Source: Rhodobacteraceae bacterium UBA6796 (lineage in GTDB: Bacteria; Pseudomonadota; Alphaproteobacteria; Rhodobacterales; Rhodobacteraceae). From it: a stretch of DNA of 64,000 bases. The DNA lies in the NCBI GenBank assembly GCA_002452815.1, contig DKFM01000008.1, forward strand, positions 186,001-250,000. Direction: 5' to 3'. Under the pieces are notes generated by a model. That model saw only the letters and a program-made list of their open reading frames with translations. It searched no databases and was not told the DNA's origin. The translations under genes were made by a program, and so were the position numbers. Positions 31,310 to 39,194 of this stretch are shown one piece after another; position 1 is the stretch's first letter, and the number at the start of each line of letters is the position of its first letter.

Positions 31310-32202
31310 TGACCCGAAATGTGATCGAGTTGAAACACCATCTTGCAGGCCTGCCGCGCCTGATGTTGTGGATCATCGCCGCGCGGTTCAAGACGGTCAG
31401 CCTGTCGCTGATGCCGGTGCTGGCGGGCAGTTGGCTGGCGGCGCAGGCCGGGCAGTGGCGGCCCGACGTGACGCTGGCGGCGATGCTGGCGGCGAGCGCC
31501 ATTCAGATCGGAACGAACCTGTGGAACGATGCCGCCGATGCTGCGCGCGGGGTGGACCGCGACGACCGGCTGGGCCCGCCGCGGATGACCGCGCTTGGGC
31601 TTCTGGACGGGGCGCAGGTGCGGCGCGGGGCGCTGGCCGCGTTCGGCGTGGCGGTTCTGGCGGGGCTTTACCTGGTGGGGATCGGCGGCTGGCCGATCAT
31701 CGCGATCGGACTGGCCTCGCTGGCCTTCGGGTATCTGTATTCGATGGGGCCCTATCCGATGTCGGGCCTGCCATTTGGCGAGGTGCTGGTGATCGTGTTC
31801 TTCGGGCTGGTGGCGGTGTCGGGCACGGCCTGGTTGCAGGGCGTGCCGCCCTTGGGGCCGCGGGTGCTGGCGCTTGGGCTGATGATCGGGCTGCCGGCGG
31901 CGGCGGTGCTGTTGCTGAACAACCATCGCGACCGGGCGCAGGACATCCGCGCGGGGCGGCGCACGCTGGCGATCCTGATCGGGCCGGTGGCGTCGAAACT
32001 GCTGTATTTCGCGCTGTTGCTGGGGGCGCTAGCGGTTGCATTCCGGCTGGGGCCCGGCGTGGCGCTGCTGCCTGCGGCGGTGCTGGCACTGTGGCTGGGG
32101 CATGCGATGTGGCACTGGCCGGTATCGGTGCGGCTGAACCGGCTGCTGGCGCAGACCGCGCTGTTCCAGATGCTGCTTCTGGTGGGTGTCGTCGCGGGCT
32201 GA
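31309..32202 (+). CDS. MenA-like polyprenyltransferase (1,4-dihydroxy-2-naphthoate type)
   Basis: This 297-residue integral membrane prenyltransferase has eight or nine helices. The first Asp-rich motif reads NDAADAARGVDRDDRLGP and the second NNHRDRAQDIRAGRRTLAIL. These follow the MenA patterns (ND-x2-D-x3-G-x-D and NN-x-RD-x3-D-x3-G-x-x-TLA) rather than the UbiA pattern. MenA attaches a polyprenyl tail to 1,4-dihydroxy-2-naphthoate. It is coupled to the methyltransferase gene, so together they encode the last two steps of menaquinone synthesis. No genes for making the naphthoate ring are in the window, so the true substrate remains open. Confidence 0.82.
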   Translation: MTRNVIELKHHLAGLPRLMLWIIAARFKTVSLSLMPVLAGSWLAAQAGQWRPDVTLAAMLAASAIQIGTNLWNDAADAARGVDRDDRLGPPRMTALGLLDGAQVRRGALAAFGVAVLAGLYLVGIGGWPIIAIGLASLAFGYLYSMGPYPMSGLPFGEVLVIVFFGLVAVSGTAWLQGVPPLGPRVLALGLMIGLPAAAVLLLNNHRDRAQDIRAGRRTLAILIGPVASKLLYFALLLGALAVAFRLGPGVALLPAAVLALWLGHAMWHWPVSVRLNRLLAQTALFQMLLLVGVVAG

Positions 32203-32219
32203 GCCTGCCGCATGAAAAA

Positions 32220-32239
32220 GGCCGCCGTTTTCGGCGGCC
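32220..32239. terminator. Bidirectional rho-independent terminator
   Basis: The stem GGCCGCCG / CGGCGGCC with a TTTT loop, preceded by AAAAA and followed by a T-rich run, lies between the convergent menA-like and PCu(A)C genes. It fits termination in both directions. Confidence 0.8.
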
Positions 32240-32256
32240 GTTGTCCTTGGAAGGGC

Positions 32257-32712
32257 TCAGTTCATCGCGCCGGGGCTTTTCACCGGCAATTCGATCTGCA
32301 CCTCGCCTGCCTTCTCGAAGATCAGGGTCACCGGGACCATTTCGCCCTCGGTCAACTGGGCCGTCAGGTCGATGAACATCAGGTGCAGGCCACCGGGTTG
32401 CAGCCGTGCCTCGCCCCCTGCGGGCACGTCGATCTCGGGCACCTCGCGCATTCGCATGATCCCGTTGTCGTTGATATGGGTGTGCAGTTCGGGCCGGGTG
32501 CAGGCCGGTGACCGGAAGGCGAGCAGTTTGTCCGCAGGCCCGGTTGACCGGATAATCATGAACCCCGCCCCGGTGCGCGATACCATCGGCGCCGCCCGCA
32601 GAAAGCCCCCGCTGATATCCAGCCCGGGGGCCTGTGCCTGCTGGGCCTGCAGCGATGTGGCGCTCAGGGCGGCCATCGTCGCGATTCCCAGAATTACAGA
32701 ACGACGTTTCAT
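32257..32712 (-). CDS. Periplasmic copper chaperone, PCu(A)C family
   Basis: This 151-residue secreted protein (signal MKRRSVILGIATMAALSATSLQA) has the family's copper-binding residues in ELHTHINDNGIMRMREV and GLHLMFIDL, the H-M-x(10)-M-x(21)-H-x-M arrangement. PCu(A)C proteins hand Cu(I) to copper enzymes in the periplasm. Divergence from nosZ across a shared NNR-type box suggests that it supplies copper for NosZ. ATG 32712 follows GAAAGG. Confidence 0.88.
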   Translation of the reverse strand: MKRRSVILGIATMAALSATSLQAQQAQAPGLDISGGFLRAAPMVSRTGAGFMIIRSTGPADKLLAFRSPACTRPELHTHINDNGIMRMREVPEIDVPAGGEARLQPGGLHLMFIDLTAQLTEGEMVPVTLIFEKAGEVQIELPVKSPGAMN

Positions 32713-32791
32713 GCTTTGAGCCTTTCGCGGAACATTATTTCGATGCCCTGCCGGGCCTGCGGAACACTCCGACATTCCCGCGGCGGCAGCC

Positions 32792-32805
32792 TTAACAAAT
32801 GTCAA
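32792..32805. promoter_or_regulatory. NNR/FNR-type box between the PCu(A)C gene and nosZ
   Basis: TTAACAAATGTCAA is an exact TTAAC-N4-GTCAA match. It lies 107 bases before the nosZ start and 79 before the PCu(A)C start, and could drive both directions. Confidence 0.82.
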
Positions 32806-32912
32806 GGCGTGCCCCTCACCGACATGTGATGACAGGCGCGGCGCAGCTTGAGGGCCGTCTGCGTCATCGGGAAACGCATGTTGCGAAAACGGCCCATAAG
32901 CGAGGGCAAAAA

Positions 32913-35198
32913 ATGGTCAAGACCATTCACAAGCGCCTGCTGGCCACGACGGGAATCGTGGCGTTCGGCATGGCGATGAGCGCTTCTGCAGAAACGCTCG
33001 ACGAGGTGATGGCACGGCGCGGCCTGACCCAGCAGGATCTGGTCGCTGCGGCAAAAACCTACACCCCCACCGGCGGGCGCGATGAATTCATCGCCTTCTC
33101 CTCGGGCGGCCAATCGGGCCAGATCATGGTCTACGGCGTGCCGTCCATGCGTATTCTGAAATACGTTTCGGTGTTCACCCCCGAACCGTGGCAGGGCTTC
33201 GGTTTCGACGAGGAATCGAAAGCGGTTCTGGATCAGGGCAAGATCGACGGGCGCGAGTTGCAGTGGGGCGATACCCACCACCCGGCAATCACCGAAACCA
33301 ACGGCGATCTGGACGGGCAATACCTGTTCATCAACGACAAATCCGCGCCGCGCGTGGGGGTCGTGTCGCTGCATGACTTCGAAACCCAGCAGATCGTCGT
33401 GAACCCGATCCTGCAATCCGAACACGGCGGCACCTTCGTCACGCCGAATTCGGAATATGTGATCGAGGCCGCGCAATATCCGGGCGTTCTGGGCCGTGGC
33501 TACGCGCCGCTGTCGCAGTTCAACGAGAAATTCCGCGGGGCCGTGACCTATTGGAAATTCAACCGCGAAAAAGGCCGGATCGAACCCGAGAATTCGTTCT
33601 CGATCGAACTGCCGCCCTATAGCCAGGACTTGTCGGATGCCGGCAAACTGGTGTCGGACGGTTGGTCCTTCACCAACTCGTTCTGCGCCGAGCGTTATGT
33701 CGGCGGCATTGAATCGGGCCGCCCGCCGTTCGAGGCAGGCTGTTCGCAAAACGACACCGACTATCTGCACGTCATCAACTGGCGTAAGGCCGAAGAGGTC
33801 TACAAGGCCGGCAAGGTCACGATGATCAACGACCATCCGGTGATCTCGATGCAGACCGCGATCGACGAAGGTCTGGTCTATCTGATCGCCGAGCCGAAAT
33901 CGCCTCACGGCGTCGATGTTTCGCCCGATGGCAAATATATCGTGGTCGGTGGCAAGCTGGACACCCAGGCGTCGGTCTATTCCTTCGAGAAGATCCAGAA
34001 GGCGATTGCCGACAAGAAATTCGTCGGCACCGATCCCTACGGGATTCCGGTGATCTCGATGGAAGACGCGATCCATACGCAGGTCGCGCTTGGCCTCGGG
34101 CCGCTGCACAACCAGTTCGACAGCAAGCCCTGCGTTGTCTACACCTCGCTTTACGTCGACAGCCAGATCGCGAAATGGGACTATTGCGAAGGCAAGGTTC
34201 TGGACAAGCTGTCGATCCACTACAACGTCGGCCACCTGGTCGCGATGGAAGGCGAGTCGGTTCACCCGGCAGGCAAGTACCTGATTTCGCTGAACAAGCT
34301 GGCGATCGACCGGTTCAACCCGGTGGGCCCGCTGCATCCGCAGAACCACCAGCTGATCGACATTTCCGGCGACAAGATGGAACTGCTGTATGACATGCCG
34401 GTCCCGCTGGGCGAGCCCCACTATGTGACCGCCATCGCCGCCGAGAAACTGCAGCCGCTGGTGCGTTACAAATACGGCACCAACTCGCGCACCGGCGAGA
34501 AGCACGAAGGCGCGGTGCGTCCGGGGCAAGAGCGGATCGAGCGCGACGGCACCAACGTGAAGGTCTACATGACCGCGATCCGGTCGCACTTCACGCCGGA
34601 AATCGTCGAGGTGAACGAAGGCGACACGGTCGAATTCATCATCACCAACTCGGAACGTGCCGAAGACGAAACCCACGGCTTCTCGGTCTCCACCTACAAC
34701 GTCAACCTGTCGCTGGAACCGGGCAAGACCGCAACGGCCAAGATCGTCGCCGACAAGCCCGGCGTGTTCTCGTATTACTGCACCGAGTTCTGCTCGGCGC
34801 TGCACCTCGAGATGACGGGCTTCCTGGCGGTCAAGCCGAAGGGTTACGTCGAAGAGGCGGGCACGGCGGAAGAAGGCCAGACCTACAGCAAGGATGACTA
34901 CGACAAGCAGACCGCGAACAACGTGGCGACGCAGGAAGTCATCGACTCGGTCGTGACCTATATCACCGAACGCAACTTCAAGGACTTCCCCGAAGTTGTG
35001 TCGCTGGTGGAAGACGCGACCGACCAGCTGAACTTTGCCGCCGACGCCAAGGCCAAGGCCGAGGATGCCGCCGGCAAGGAAGACTGGCAGAACGCGACCC
35101 TCTGGGCCGGTCAGTGGTGGCAGTATCAGGTCAAGGCCGCCGACATCGGTCTGCGTGCCAAGACCTTCCTGGATGAGCATGGCGCTGTGAAACAGTAA
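32913..35198 (+). CDS. nosZ: Nitrous oxide reductase NosZ, clade II (Sec-dependent), with C-terminal extension
   Basis: This 761-residue periplasmic multicopper enzyme reduces N2O to N2. The signal MVKTIHKRLLATTGIVAFGM lacks the twin-arginine motif of clade I NosZ, indicating Sec export. CuZ histidines are seen in DTHHPAITETNGDLDGQYLF, EHGGTFV, SPHGVDVSPDGKYIVVGG and NHQLID. The CuA domain carries His588 (DETHGF), Cys623, Cys627, His631 and Met634 (YYCTEFCSALHLEM). A charged helical tail of about 125 residues follows CuA, with no heme motif. RBS GAGGG lies nine bases before ATG 32913. Cytochrome, nosB and nosDGHFLY genes follow, matching clade II clusters. Confidence 0.96.
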   Translation: MVKTIHKRLLATTGIVAFGMAMSASAETLDEVMARRGLTQQDLVAAAKTYTPTGGRDEFIAFSSGGQSGQIMVYGVPSMRILKYVSVFTPEPWQGFGFDEESKAVLDQGKIDGRELQWGDTHHPAITETNGDLDGQYLFINDKSAPRVGVVSLHDFETQQIVVNPILQSEHGGTFVTPNSEYVIEAAQYPGVLGRGYAPLSQFNEKFRGAVTYWKFNREKGRIEPENSFSIELPPYSQDLSDAGKLVSDGWSFTNSFCAERYVGGIESGRPPFEAGCSQNDTDYLHVINWRKAEEVYKAGKVTMINDHPVISMQTAIDEGLVYLIAEPKSPHGVDVSPDGKYIVVGGKLDTQASVYSFEKIQKAIADKKFVGTDPYGIPVISMEDAIHTQVALGLGPLHNQFDSKPCVVYTSLYVDSQIAKWDYCEGKVLDKLSIHYNVGHLVAMEGESVHPAGKYLISLNKLAIDRFNPVGPLHPQNHQLIDISGDKMELLYDMPVPLGEPHYVTAIAAEKLQPLVRYKYGTNSRTGEKHEGAVRPGQERIERDGTNVKVYMTAIRSHFTPEIVEVNEGDTVEFIITNSERAEDETHGFSVSTYNVNLSLEPGKTATAKIVADKPGVFSYYCTEFCSALHLEMTGFLAVKPKGYVEEAGTAEEGQTYSKDDYDKQTANNVATQEVIDSVVTYITERNFKDFPEVVSLVEDATDQLNFAADAKAKAEDAAGKEDWQNATLWAGQWWQYQVKAADIGLRAKTFLDEHGAVKQ

Positions 35199-35208
35199 CC
35201 ACGCGCCG

Positions 35209-35234
35209 GGGGCGGTGGCCTGTGCCGCCGCCCC
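35209..35234 (+). terminator. Hairpin downstream of nosZ
   Basis: An 11-bp stem (GGGGCGGTGGC / GCCGCCGCCCC, one G-U pair) with a CTGT loop lies between nosZ and the first cytochrome gene. It has no strong T-run and probably acts as a partial terminator or mRNA stabiliser, favouring nosZ. Confidence 0.5.
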
Positions 35235-35273
35235 TGCTTCCCGATCCCAGCTTTTATTCGCAAGGAACGTGCG

Positions 35274-35924
35274 ATGCGCCCGATCTTCAAAAGCCTTCTC
35301 GTTGCGGCCGTGACGCTCGCGGCTCTGCCCGCGCTGGCCGATGCCGTCGAAGATGGCGAGAAAGTCTATAAAACCAAGACCTGCATGGCCTGCCACGGCA
35401 TCAAGGGCGCCCGCCCGGTGCTGAGCTATCCGATGCTGGCCGGCCAGAATGAAAAATACCTGCTGACCCAGCTGAAAGACATCAAGGCGGGCAAGCGGGT
35501 CGGCTCGAACGACCCGGATACGGGGCATCCGTATGTTCAGGGGATGGTCGACATCATGCATCTGGTCGACGACAACGACCTGAAAAACGTGGCGAAATAC
35601 CTGTCGCAGCTGCCGCCCGGCAAGCCCAAGGCGATGGACCCGCCGCCCGCGCCCGAGTTGCTGGCCGCGGGGGAAAAGGCGTTCAACGGGCTGGGCTGTA
35701 AGGCGTGTCACGGCAAGGATGGGATGAAACCCACCGCCAAGAACTATCCGTTCCTGGCCGGCATGAACGCGCAGTATCTGGCCCGCCAGATGACCGAGAT
35801 GCGCGACAAGGTGCGCGTGAACGGCCAGTCCAAACTGATGTTCGGAACGATCAAGAAAGCCAGCGACGAAGACATCACCGCGATGTCGGCGTGGCTGTCG
35901 CAGCTCAACCGTGCTGCCGAATAA
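35274..35924 (+). CDS. Diheme cytochrome c (c4-like) of the nos cluster
   Basis: This 216-residue secreted protein (signal ending LAALPALA) has two cytochrome c domains with CMACH (about residue 37) and CKACH (about residue 143). Each is followed by a c4-type PMLAGQNEKYLLTQLKDIK / PFLAGMNAQYLARQMTEMR segment. In clade II clusters c-type cytochromes (NosC1/NosC2) carry electrons to NosZ. Those are often monoheme, so I give the role without a symbol. RBS AAGGAA lies upstream of ATG 35274. Confidence 0.85.
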   Translation: MRPIFKSLLVAAVTLAALPALADAVEDGEKVYKTKTCMACHGIKGARPVLSYPMLAGQNEKYLLTQLKDIKAGKRVGSNDPDTGHPYVQGMVDIMHLVDDNDLKNVAKYLSQLPPGKPKAMDPPPAPELLAAGEKAFNGLGCKACHGKDGMKPTAKNYPFLAGMNAQYLARQMTEMRDKVRVNGQSKLMFGTIKKASDEDITAMSAWLSQLNRAAE

Positions 35925-35939
35925 CGAAAGGATTCTCAC

Positions 35940-36647
35940 ATGAAGATCACGCTTCTTTCCGCAGCCTTGGTCGCACTGGCACTGCCCGCGCTGGCCGAGG
36001 GCACGGTCGATACCTCGTCCTGGAACCAGGGCGGGGGCGAACAGGACGAGGCGCTGCACCTGACGCCCGACCATGAAAACGGGATCGAGACCTACGAGGT
36101 CTGTTCGGCCTGTCACCAGCTCAATGGCTGGGGGCTGACCGATGGCACCTTCCCGCAGATTGCAGGTCAGCATTACACCGTCATCATTAAGCAACTGGCC
36201 GATATTCGCGCGCTCAACCGCGACAACCCGACGATGTATCCCTTCGCGCTGCCCTCGGAAATCGGCGGGTCGCAGTCGATCGCGGATGTGGCCGAATACA
36301 TCTCGAAACTGCCGATGAACCCCGAAAACGGCGTCGGGCCGGGCGACGATCTGGCCCATGGCGAGCAGCTGTATAAAGAGAACTGCGTGCGCTGCCACGG
36401 CGAAACCGGCGAGGGCGACAACGACAAGTTCTATCCGCGCATCCACGGCCAGCACTACAACTATCTGATGCGCCAATATCAGTGGATCAAGGAAGGCAAG
36501 CGCCGCAACGCCAACCCCGACATGGTGCAGCAGATCCAGGGCTTCACCGACAAGGATACCTCGGCGGTGCTGGACTATGTTTCGCGGCTGCGGCCGCCGG
36601 CCGAGATGGTGGCCGAACCCGGCTGGGAAAACCCGGATTATCAATAA
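35940..36647 (+). CDS. Second diheme cytochrome c of the nos cluster
   Basis: This 235-residue secreted protein (signal MKITLLSAALVALALPALA) has CSACH (about residue 57) and CVRCH (about residue 148) in two c4-like domains, with PQIAGQHYTVIIKQLADIRA and PRIHGQHYNYLMRQYQWIKE repeats. It starts 15 bases after the first cytochrome gene and is a paralogue of it. Its probable job is electron transfer between a quinol dehydrogenase or bc1 complex and NosZ. Confidence 0.85.
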   Translation: MKITLLSAALVALALPALAEGTVDTSSWNQGGGEQDEALHLTPDHENGIETYEVCSACHQLNGWGLTDGTFPQIAGQHYTVIIKQLADIRALNRDNPTMYPFALPSEIGGSQSIADVAEYISKLPMNPENGVGPGDDLAHGEQLYKENCVRCHGETGEGDNDKFYPRIHGQHYNYLMRQYQWIKEGKRRNANPDMVQQIQGFTDKDTSAVLDYVSRLRPPAEMVAEPGWENPDYQ

Positions 36648-36657
36648 GCCTGCCAGT

Positions 36658-36686
36658 CCCGGGCGGAGACGCTTTCCCCGCCCGGG
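36658..36686 (+). terminator. Hairpin after the second cytochrome gene
   Basis: A perfect 9-bp stem (CCCGGGCGG / CCGCCCGGG) with an 11-base loop lies 10 bases after the cytochrome stop, 31 bases before nosB. No T-run follows. Confidence 0.45.
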
Positions 36687-36717
36687 CACGACATCATAGC
36701 CTTACAGGACCTCACCC

Positions 36718-37902
36718 ATGGACAAGGCCCCCTCTGACAAACGCGGTATCGTGTATCGCGTGCTTACGCTTATCTCCGTCTGTCTGATTGCCGCGTCGTT
36801 CGTCAGCCCCGGCTGGTGGGTGTCGCTGACCGCGCCGAACTATCCCGAAGCGACCTTCCCGCAGGGCATCCGCATCCTGTTTCACATGGATTCGGTGCGC
36901 AACGGCTGCGACATCCGCGCCAGCCAGGAGGTCGAGGAAAACGAGGCGCTGGATTGTGTGCACGAGATGGACACGATCAACCATTACGTCGGCATGTATC
37001 CGATCGCCTCGGGCGGGCCGGTGGAAAAGGCCTTCTCGCCCTTCCTGTTCGCGATGCTGGGCGTGATGGCGCTGGCCTTCGCCGCCCCGGGCCGCACCGC
37101 GCGGATCGCCGTGTCGGTCGTGGGCTATGGCGCGATCGCTGCCTGGATGACGCTGGCGATGTATGGCCAGAACGGCGTCAATTATACCACGACCGGCTAT
37201 CTCAAGGGGCTGGTTGTTTCGCTTGGTGGCAGCACCGCCGACAAGGTCGAGGACGACCAGAACCTTTCACCCATCGTCAAGATGCTCAAACAGTCGCTGG
37301 CCGAAAGCGCCCAGCAGGAACAGCCGACCGTGACCGGTGAAGATGACCGCGCGGCGCTGATCGCCAACCTGGAGGCCAATTACGGCATCGACGAGCGCAA
37401 GAAACCGATGCACGAACAGGTGGCCTGGAATGGCTCCATCATGCAGGTGTTCAAGTGGCATTACGCGAAGTCGCTGGCGCGCTGGTTCAATGAACCCGCC
37501 CGCAACGATCCGCTTGTCGCCACGATGTCATCGGTCGCGCAGGTCCTGTATGTCGTGGTGCTGGCGTTCATGGCGCTGATGGTGTTTGCGGCCTTCTCGG
37601 CGCGGTCGATCTTTTACTGGTTGCTGGTGCTGGTGCCGATGGCCTTGCCGGTGGGCTTTCTGGCCGAATACGCCGGGTGGCTCTGGTGGTATGGCCACAG
37701 CCTGAACGCGATGGGGGCCTTCACGCTGAAGCCCTTCATGCCCACCGTGTTCGGCGACGGCAAGGTCGCTCAGTTCACCACGCACAGCTACCCGGCCATC
37801 GGCTTTGGCCTGATGGTGGCCTCGTCCGCGCTGCTGGCGCTGGCCGCGCTGATCCGGTTCAAGCAGTTGCGCCTTGCGGGTGACGCGGCGGCGAAGATGT
37901 GA
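36718..37902 (+). CDS. nosB: NosB-like membrane protein of the clade II nos cluster
   Basis: This 394-residue protein has about six predicted membrane helices: one near the N-terminus (VLTLISVCLIAASFVSPGWW), a pair at about 103-155, a pair at about 270-325 and one near the end. A large hydrophilic segment (about residues 170-260) lies between the pairs. The early motif SPGWWVSLTAPNYPEATFPQ is followed by NHYVGMYPI, and GHSLNAMGAFTLKPFMP occurs late. A polytopic protein of this kind between nosZ/cytochromes and nosD is a hallmark of clade II clusters and is absent from clade I; its function is unknown. Confidence 0.75.
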   Translation: MDKAPSDKRGIVYRVLTLISVCLIAASFVSPGWWVSLTAPNYPEATFPQGIRILFHMDSVRNGCDIRASQEVEENEALDCVHEMDTINHYVGMYPIASGGPVEKAFSPFLFAMLGVMALAFAAPGRTARIAVSVVGYGAIAAWMTLAMYGQNGVNYTTTGYLKGLVVSLGGSTADKVEDDQNLSPIVKMLKQSLAESAQQEQPTVTGEDDRAALIANLEANYGIDERKKPMHEQVAWNGSIMQVFKWHYAKSLARWFNEPARNDPLVATMSSVAQVLYVVVLAFMALMVFAAFSARSIFYWLLVLVPMALPVGFLAEYAGWLWWYGHSLNAMGAFTLKPFMPTVFGDGKVAQFTTHSYPAIGFGLMVASSALLALAALIRFKQLRLAGDAAAKM

Positions 37903-37910
37903 GGCCGGTG

Positions 37911-39194
37911 ATGCGCCTTTTGCCGCTTGTCCTGACGTTGATCGCGCTTGCGGGGCCGGGCCTGTCCCAGACCCTGCAAGAGCGGATCGACGCCGCCCCC
38001 GACGGTGCCGAGATCGTGCTTGATCCCGGCACCTACGGGCCGGTCGTGATCCGTCATCCGGTGGTGATCGACGGGCAGGGCGCGGCGGTGCTGGACGGCG
38101 GCGGGCAGGGCACCGTCGTGCTGATCGAATCCGATGGCGTGACCCTGAAGAACCTGACGATCCGCAATTCGGGCCGGCTGCACAATCAGGTCGATGCCGG
38201 GCTGCGGATCAAGGGCAGTTTCAACGTGGTGCGCGATGTGCGCATCGAAAACAGCCTGTTCGGCATGGATCTGACGCAGGCCAACAACAACGTGCTGCGC
38301 CGCAACTACATCAGTTCGAAGGACATGCCTTTGGAAATGCGCGGCGATTCCGTGCGGATCTGGTATTCGAACGACAATATCTTCGAGCAGAACCATATCG
38401 AACACAGCCGCGATTTCGTCGTGTGGTATTCCAGCGGCAACCAGATCCGCGACAACCGCATCCAGCACGGCCGCTATGGCATCCATTTCATGTATGCCCA
38501 TCACAACGCGGTCGAACGCAACGAGATTTCCGACTGCGTGGTGGGCGTGTTCCTGATGTATGCCAACGACATCACCGTGCGCGGCAACCAGATCCTGCGG
38601 GCCTGGGGGGCGGCGGGCATGGGCGTGGGGTTCAAGGAAACCTCGAGCGCCGTGGTCGAGGATAACGTGATCCTGGGCAATGCGGTGGGGATCTATCTTG
38701 ACCCCTCACCCTGGGACCCGGACACCACCAATGAATTCCACCGCAACCAGGTGGCCTATAACGGCATCGGCGTGCAGTTCCACACCGAATGGCAGGGCAA
38801 TAATTTCTCGGACAACAACTTCCTGTCGAACTTCACGCAGGTCTCGGTGCGCGGGCGGGGCACGGCTTTGAAAGAAGGCTGGCACGGCAATCACTGGGAT
38901 GACTACGCCGGCTTTGACCGCGACGGCGACGGCATCGGTGACGCGCCTTATGAAGTTTACACCTATGCCGACCGGCTGTGGATGGATGTGCCCTCGGCGT
39001 CGTTCTTCCGCGGCGGGTTCGCGCTGGCCGCGCTCGATTTCGTCGAGCGGCTGGCCCCCTTCACCGAACCGCAACTGCTGTTGCGCGAAGAGCGCCCGTT
39101 CGAGGCCCCCGTGATCCATGACGCGGCCCGCGCCCAGACCGCGACCCGCAGCAGCGACAAACCCAAATCCGCACTGGAGATGCTGACGCAATGA
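37911..39194 (+). CDS. nosD: Copper-site maturation protein NosD
   Basis: This 427-residue periplasmic right-handed beta-helix protein has signal MRLLPLVLTLIALAGPGLS, then parallel beta-helix repeats of the NosD/CASH type (NNNVLRRNYI, SNDNIFEQNHIEHS, SSGNQIRDNRIQHG, AHHNAVERNEISDC). NosD works with the NosFY transporter and NosL to build the CuZ [4Cu:2S] centre. I use ATG 37911, which has GAGG six bases upstream, over a GTG overlapping the nosB stop. Confidence 0.95.
   Translation: MRLLPLVLTLIALAGPGLSQTLQERIDAAPDGAEIVLDPGTYGPVVIRHPVVIDGQGAAVLDGGGQGTVVLIESDGVTLKNLTIRNSGRLHNQVDAGLRIKGSFNVVRDVRIENSLFGMDLTQANNNVLRRNYISSKDMPLEMRGDSVRIWYSNDNIFEQNHIEHSRDFVVWYSSGNQIRDNRIQHGRYGIHFMYAHHNAVERNEISDCVVGVFLMYANDITVRGNQILRAWGAAGMGVGFKETSSAVVEDNVILGNAVGIYLDPSPWDPDTTNEFHRNQVAYNGIGVQFHTEWQGNNFSDNNFLSNFTQVSVRGRGTALKEGWHGNHWDDYAGFDRDGDGIGDAPYEVYTYADRLWMDVPSASFFRGGFALAALDFVERLAPFTEPQLLLREERPFEAPVIHDAARAQTATRSSDKPKSALEMLTQ

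Noticed and set aside
32802..36689. Antisense open frame of 1295 codons opposite nosZ and the cytochrome genes
   Set aside because: It lies entirely opposite clear nosZ and cytochrome coding sequence and has no recognisable motif; explained by high GC at third positions.
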